Of a stretch of DNA of 8,603 bases, positions 7,497 through 8,603 are shown one piece after another (position 1 is the stretch's first letter; every line of letters starts with the position of its first letter). This DNA is from JACNKV01 sp964422145 (GTDB lineage: Bacteria; Fidelibacterota; Marinisomatia; Marinisomatales; JACNKV01). The translations under genes and the position numbers were made by a program. Location of the stretch: NCBI GenBank assembly GCA_964422145.1, contig CAYQZV010000031.1:1-8603 (forward strand), read 5' to 3'. The notes beneath the pieces were generated by a model that was not told the origin of the DNA, did not search any database, and worked only from the letters and a program-made list of their open reading frames with translations.

Positions 7497-8603
7497 ATGA
7501 ATAAACGATTTTACTTCTTTGATAATTTGAGAACATTTCTGATCTTCATTGTTGTGTTGTATCATGCTCAGTTTCCCTACACGCATTCTCTAGAATCAAT
7601 TTGGCTTGTCAGCGATTTAATGAAAAGTGACTCCCTTGGAATGGTTGGATTATATTTAGATCTGTTTGTGATGTACACCTTATTTTTTATAGCCGGATTT
7701 TTTACTCCTATGTCATTACAGAATAAGACAAACCGTGAATTTGTCTTATCCAAGCTGAAGAGAATTATGGTTCCTTGGACAATCGGAGTTTTGACATTGA
7801 TTCCAGCGTATAAGGCGATCTATTTGTTTTCCAGAGGAAAACCGCAGGAGGAATGGTTTTCATATTTTCATTGGTTTGAAAGAGCGGGAGGGAATCCTTA
7901 TTTGTTCTCTGATAATTTAAGCCAAAACTGGCTCTGGTTTTTGCCGGTTCTATTTTTGTTTCAATTAATCTATGCGGTTATTATTGGACGAAAAAACCCT
8001 ACAGTTTTCAATTTGAAGACCGGGACAGCATTTGTTTTTATTGCAGGAGTTATTACGAGTTTACTTATCTCTGCTAACGGGTTAAGCGGCTGGCATGACT
8101 CCATTCTGTTTCACTTCCAGCGCGAGAGGATACTCATCTATTTTATGGTATTTCTGTTAGGAGCACTTTGTTACAACCAAAGATTGCTTCAAGGCGAAAC
8201 ACAAAACAAAAAACGATTTATATGGATGAATGTACTGTTAACATTTTCTTTGACAGTTTATACAGTCCTTGCCTTAAATTTATTTTTTAACATGGCTTAC
8301 CCCGACAGGAATTATTTTTTCTTTTCCGGTACGATCGATCTAACGTTGTATTACGGATTCCAATTAGTAAGCATGCTAACTTTCATTTATATACTGGTCG
8401 ATTATTTCCGCTTCAAAATGAATAAAACGAATCGATGGCTTAAGCGATTAAATGATAACTCATACTATGTTTATATTATTCACTTAGTCGTCTCCGGTCT
8501 GATTGCAGTACTTTTAATGAAAACATCCCTTCCGGTAGGTGTAAAATATTTGGTCAAGTCCAAAAAGTTCTGTAAAATGGTTCAAGTAGTCACAGTTTTC
8601 TGA
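7497..8603 (+). CDS. Acyltransferase 3 family membrane protein, C terminus apparently altered
   Basis: The 368-residue polytopic protein has the marks of acyltransferase family 3 (PF01757). It opens with FFDNLRTFLIFIVVLYHA, including the conserved early histidine H23 that is essential in this family. FFIAGFF follows at 63-69, KLKRIMVPW with the conserved arginine at 86-94, a FQRERILIYFMVFLLGAL helix near 207-224, and NSYYVYIIHL near 321-330. The family moves acyl groups onto sugars, lipids or glycans at the cytoplasmic membrane. Here, beside a barrel gene, it may modify an exported lipid or surface glycan. AGGA at 7486-7489 supports the start. About nine membrane helices are visible. After LPVGVKYL (345-352), where relatives usually run into a final hydrophobic helix, the protein ends in the charged VKSKKFCKMVQVVTVF, so the C terminus is probably truncated or fused to foreign DNA. 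Whether it remains active is unclear. Confidence 0.82.
   Translation: MNKRFYFFDNLRTFLIFIVVLYHAQFPYTHSLESIWLVSDLMKSDSLGMVGLYLDLFVMYTLFFIAGFFTPMSLQNKTNREFVLSKLKRIMVPWTIGVLTLIPAYKAIYLFSRGKPQEEWFSYFHWFERAGGNPYLFSDNLSQNWLWFLPVLFLFQLIYAVIIGRKNPTVFNLKTGTAFVFIAGVITSLLISANGLSGWHDSILFHFQRERILIYFMVFLLGALCYNQRLLQGETQNKKRFIWMNVLLTFSLTVYTVLALNLFFNMAYPDRNYFFFSGTIDLTLYYGFQLVSMLTFIYILVDYFRFKMNKTNRWLKRLNDNSYYVYIIHLVVSGLIAVLLMKTSLPVGVKYLVKSKKFCKMVQVVTVF
8552..8603. other. Possible junction with a mobile element end
   Basis: From about 8552 (GGTCAAGTCCAAAAAGTTCT and onward) the reading frame stops resembling acyltransferase 3. From memory, the sequence resembles the terminal inverted repeats of some IS256-like elements, of the kind G-x-GTCCAAAAA-x-TTCTGT. 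No transposase or second end lies within the window, so this rests on motif resemblance plus the abrupt loss of protein similarity. Assembly error at this point is an alternative. Confidence 0.28.

Overview
The window reads as a piece of a Gram-negative chromosome of moderate to low GC. Three predicted outer-membrane or periplasmic proteins carry signal peptides, and the first open frame resembles a small lipoprotein. The protein style (LolA-like carrier, porin-like barrels, HpnN-like RND pump, lipocalin-like lipoprotein, weak Shine-Dalgarno sites) would suit a member of the FCB group such as Marinimicrobia, Calditrichota or Bacteroidota. That placement is a guess from gene style; no marker gene is present. 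All genes are on the plus strand, and there is no RNA gene or CRISPR array.

Left edge: the 3' end of a small lipoprotein gene (3-374), then a 99-bp intergenic region. It holds an inverted repeat just after the stop and a strong TetR-type operator palindrome (426-443).

First operon (474-5728): a TetR-family repressor, a LolA-like periplasmic lipid or lipoprotein carrier, an outer-membrane beta-barrel and a 912-residue RND/MMPL transporter. The first three genes are joined by ATGA start/stop overlaps, and the fourth follows after 25 bp with its own ribosome binding site. Together they look like a self-contained route across the envelope. The RND protein would extract a hydrophobic substrate from the inner membrane, the LolA-like protein would carry it through the periplasm, and the barrel would receive or release it at the outer membrane. 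No membrane-fusion protein or TolC is present. The substrate is unknown.

Second cluster (5822-8603): a second, AT-richer TetR-family regulator overlaps a second outer-membrane barrel, which shares a 39-residue ungapped conserved block with the first barrel. Nine bases later comes a multi-pass acyltransferase-3 family membrane protein. A promoter-like stretch framed by an 8-bp inverted repeat (5773-5812) precedes this cluster. The acyltransferase has lost its expected last membrane helix: its final 16 or so codons look foreign, and the last 50 bases may be the end of an insertion sequence.

The likely theme is two TetR-controlled, related envelope modules for a hydrophobic compound or surface lipid. 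The second may supply an alternative barrel plus a lipid- or glycan-modifying acyltransferase.
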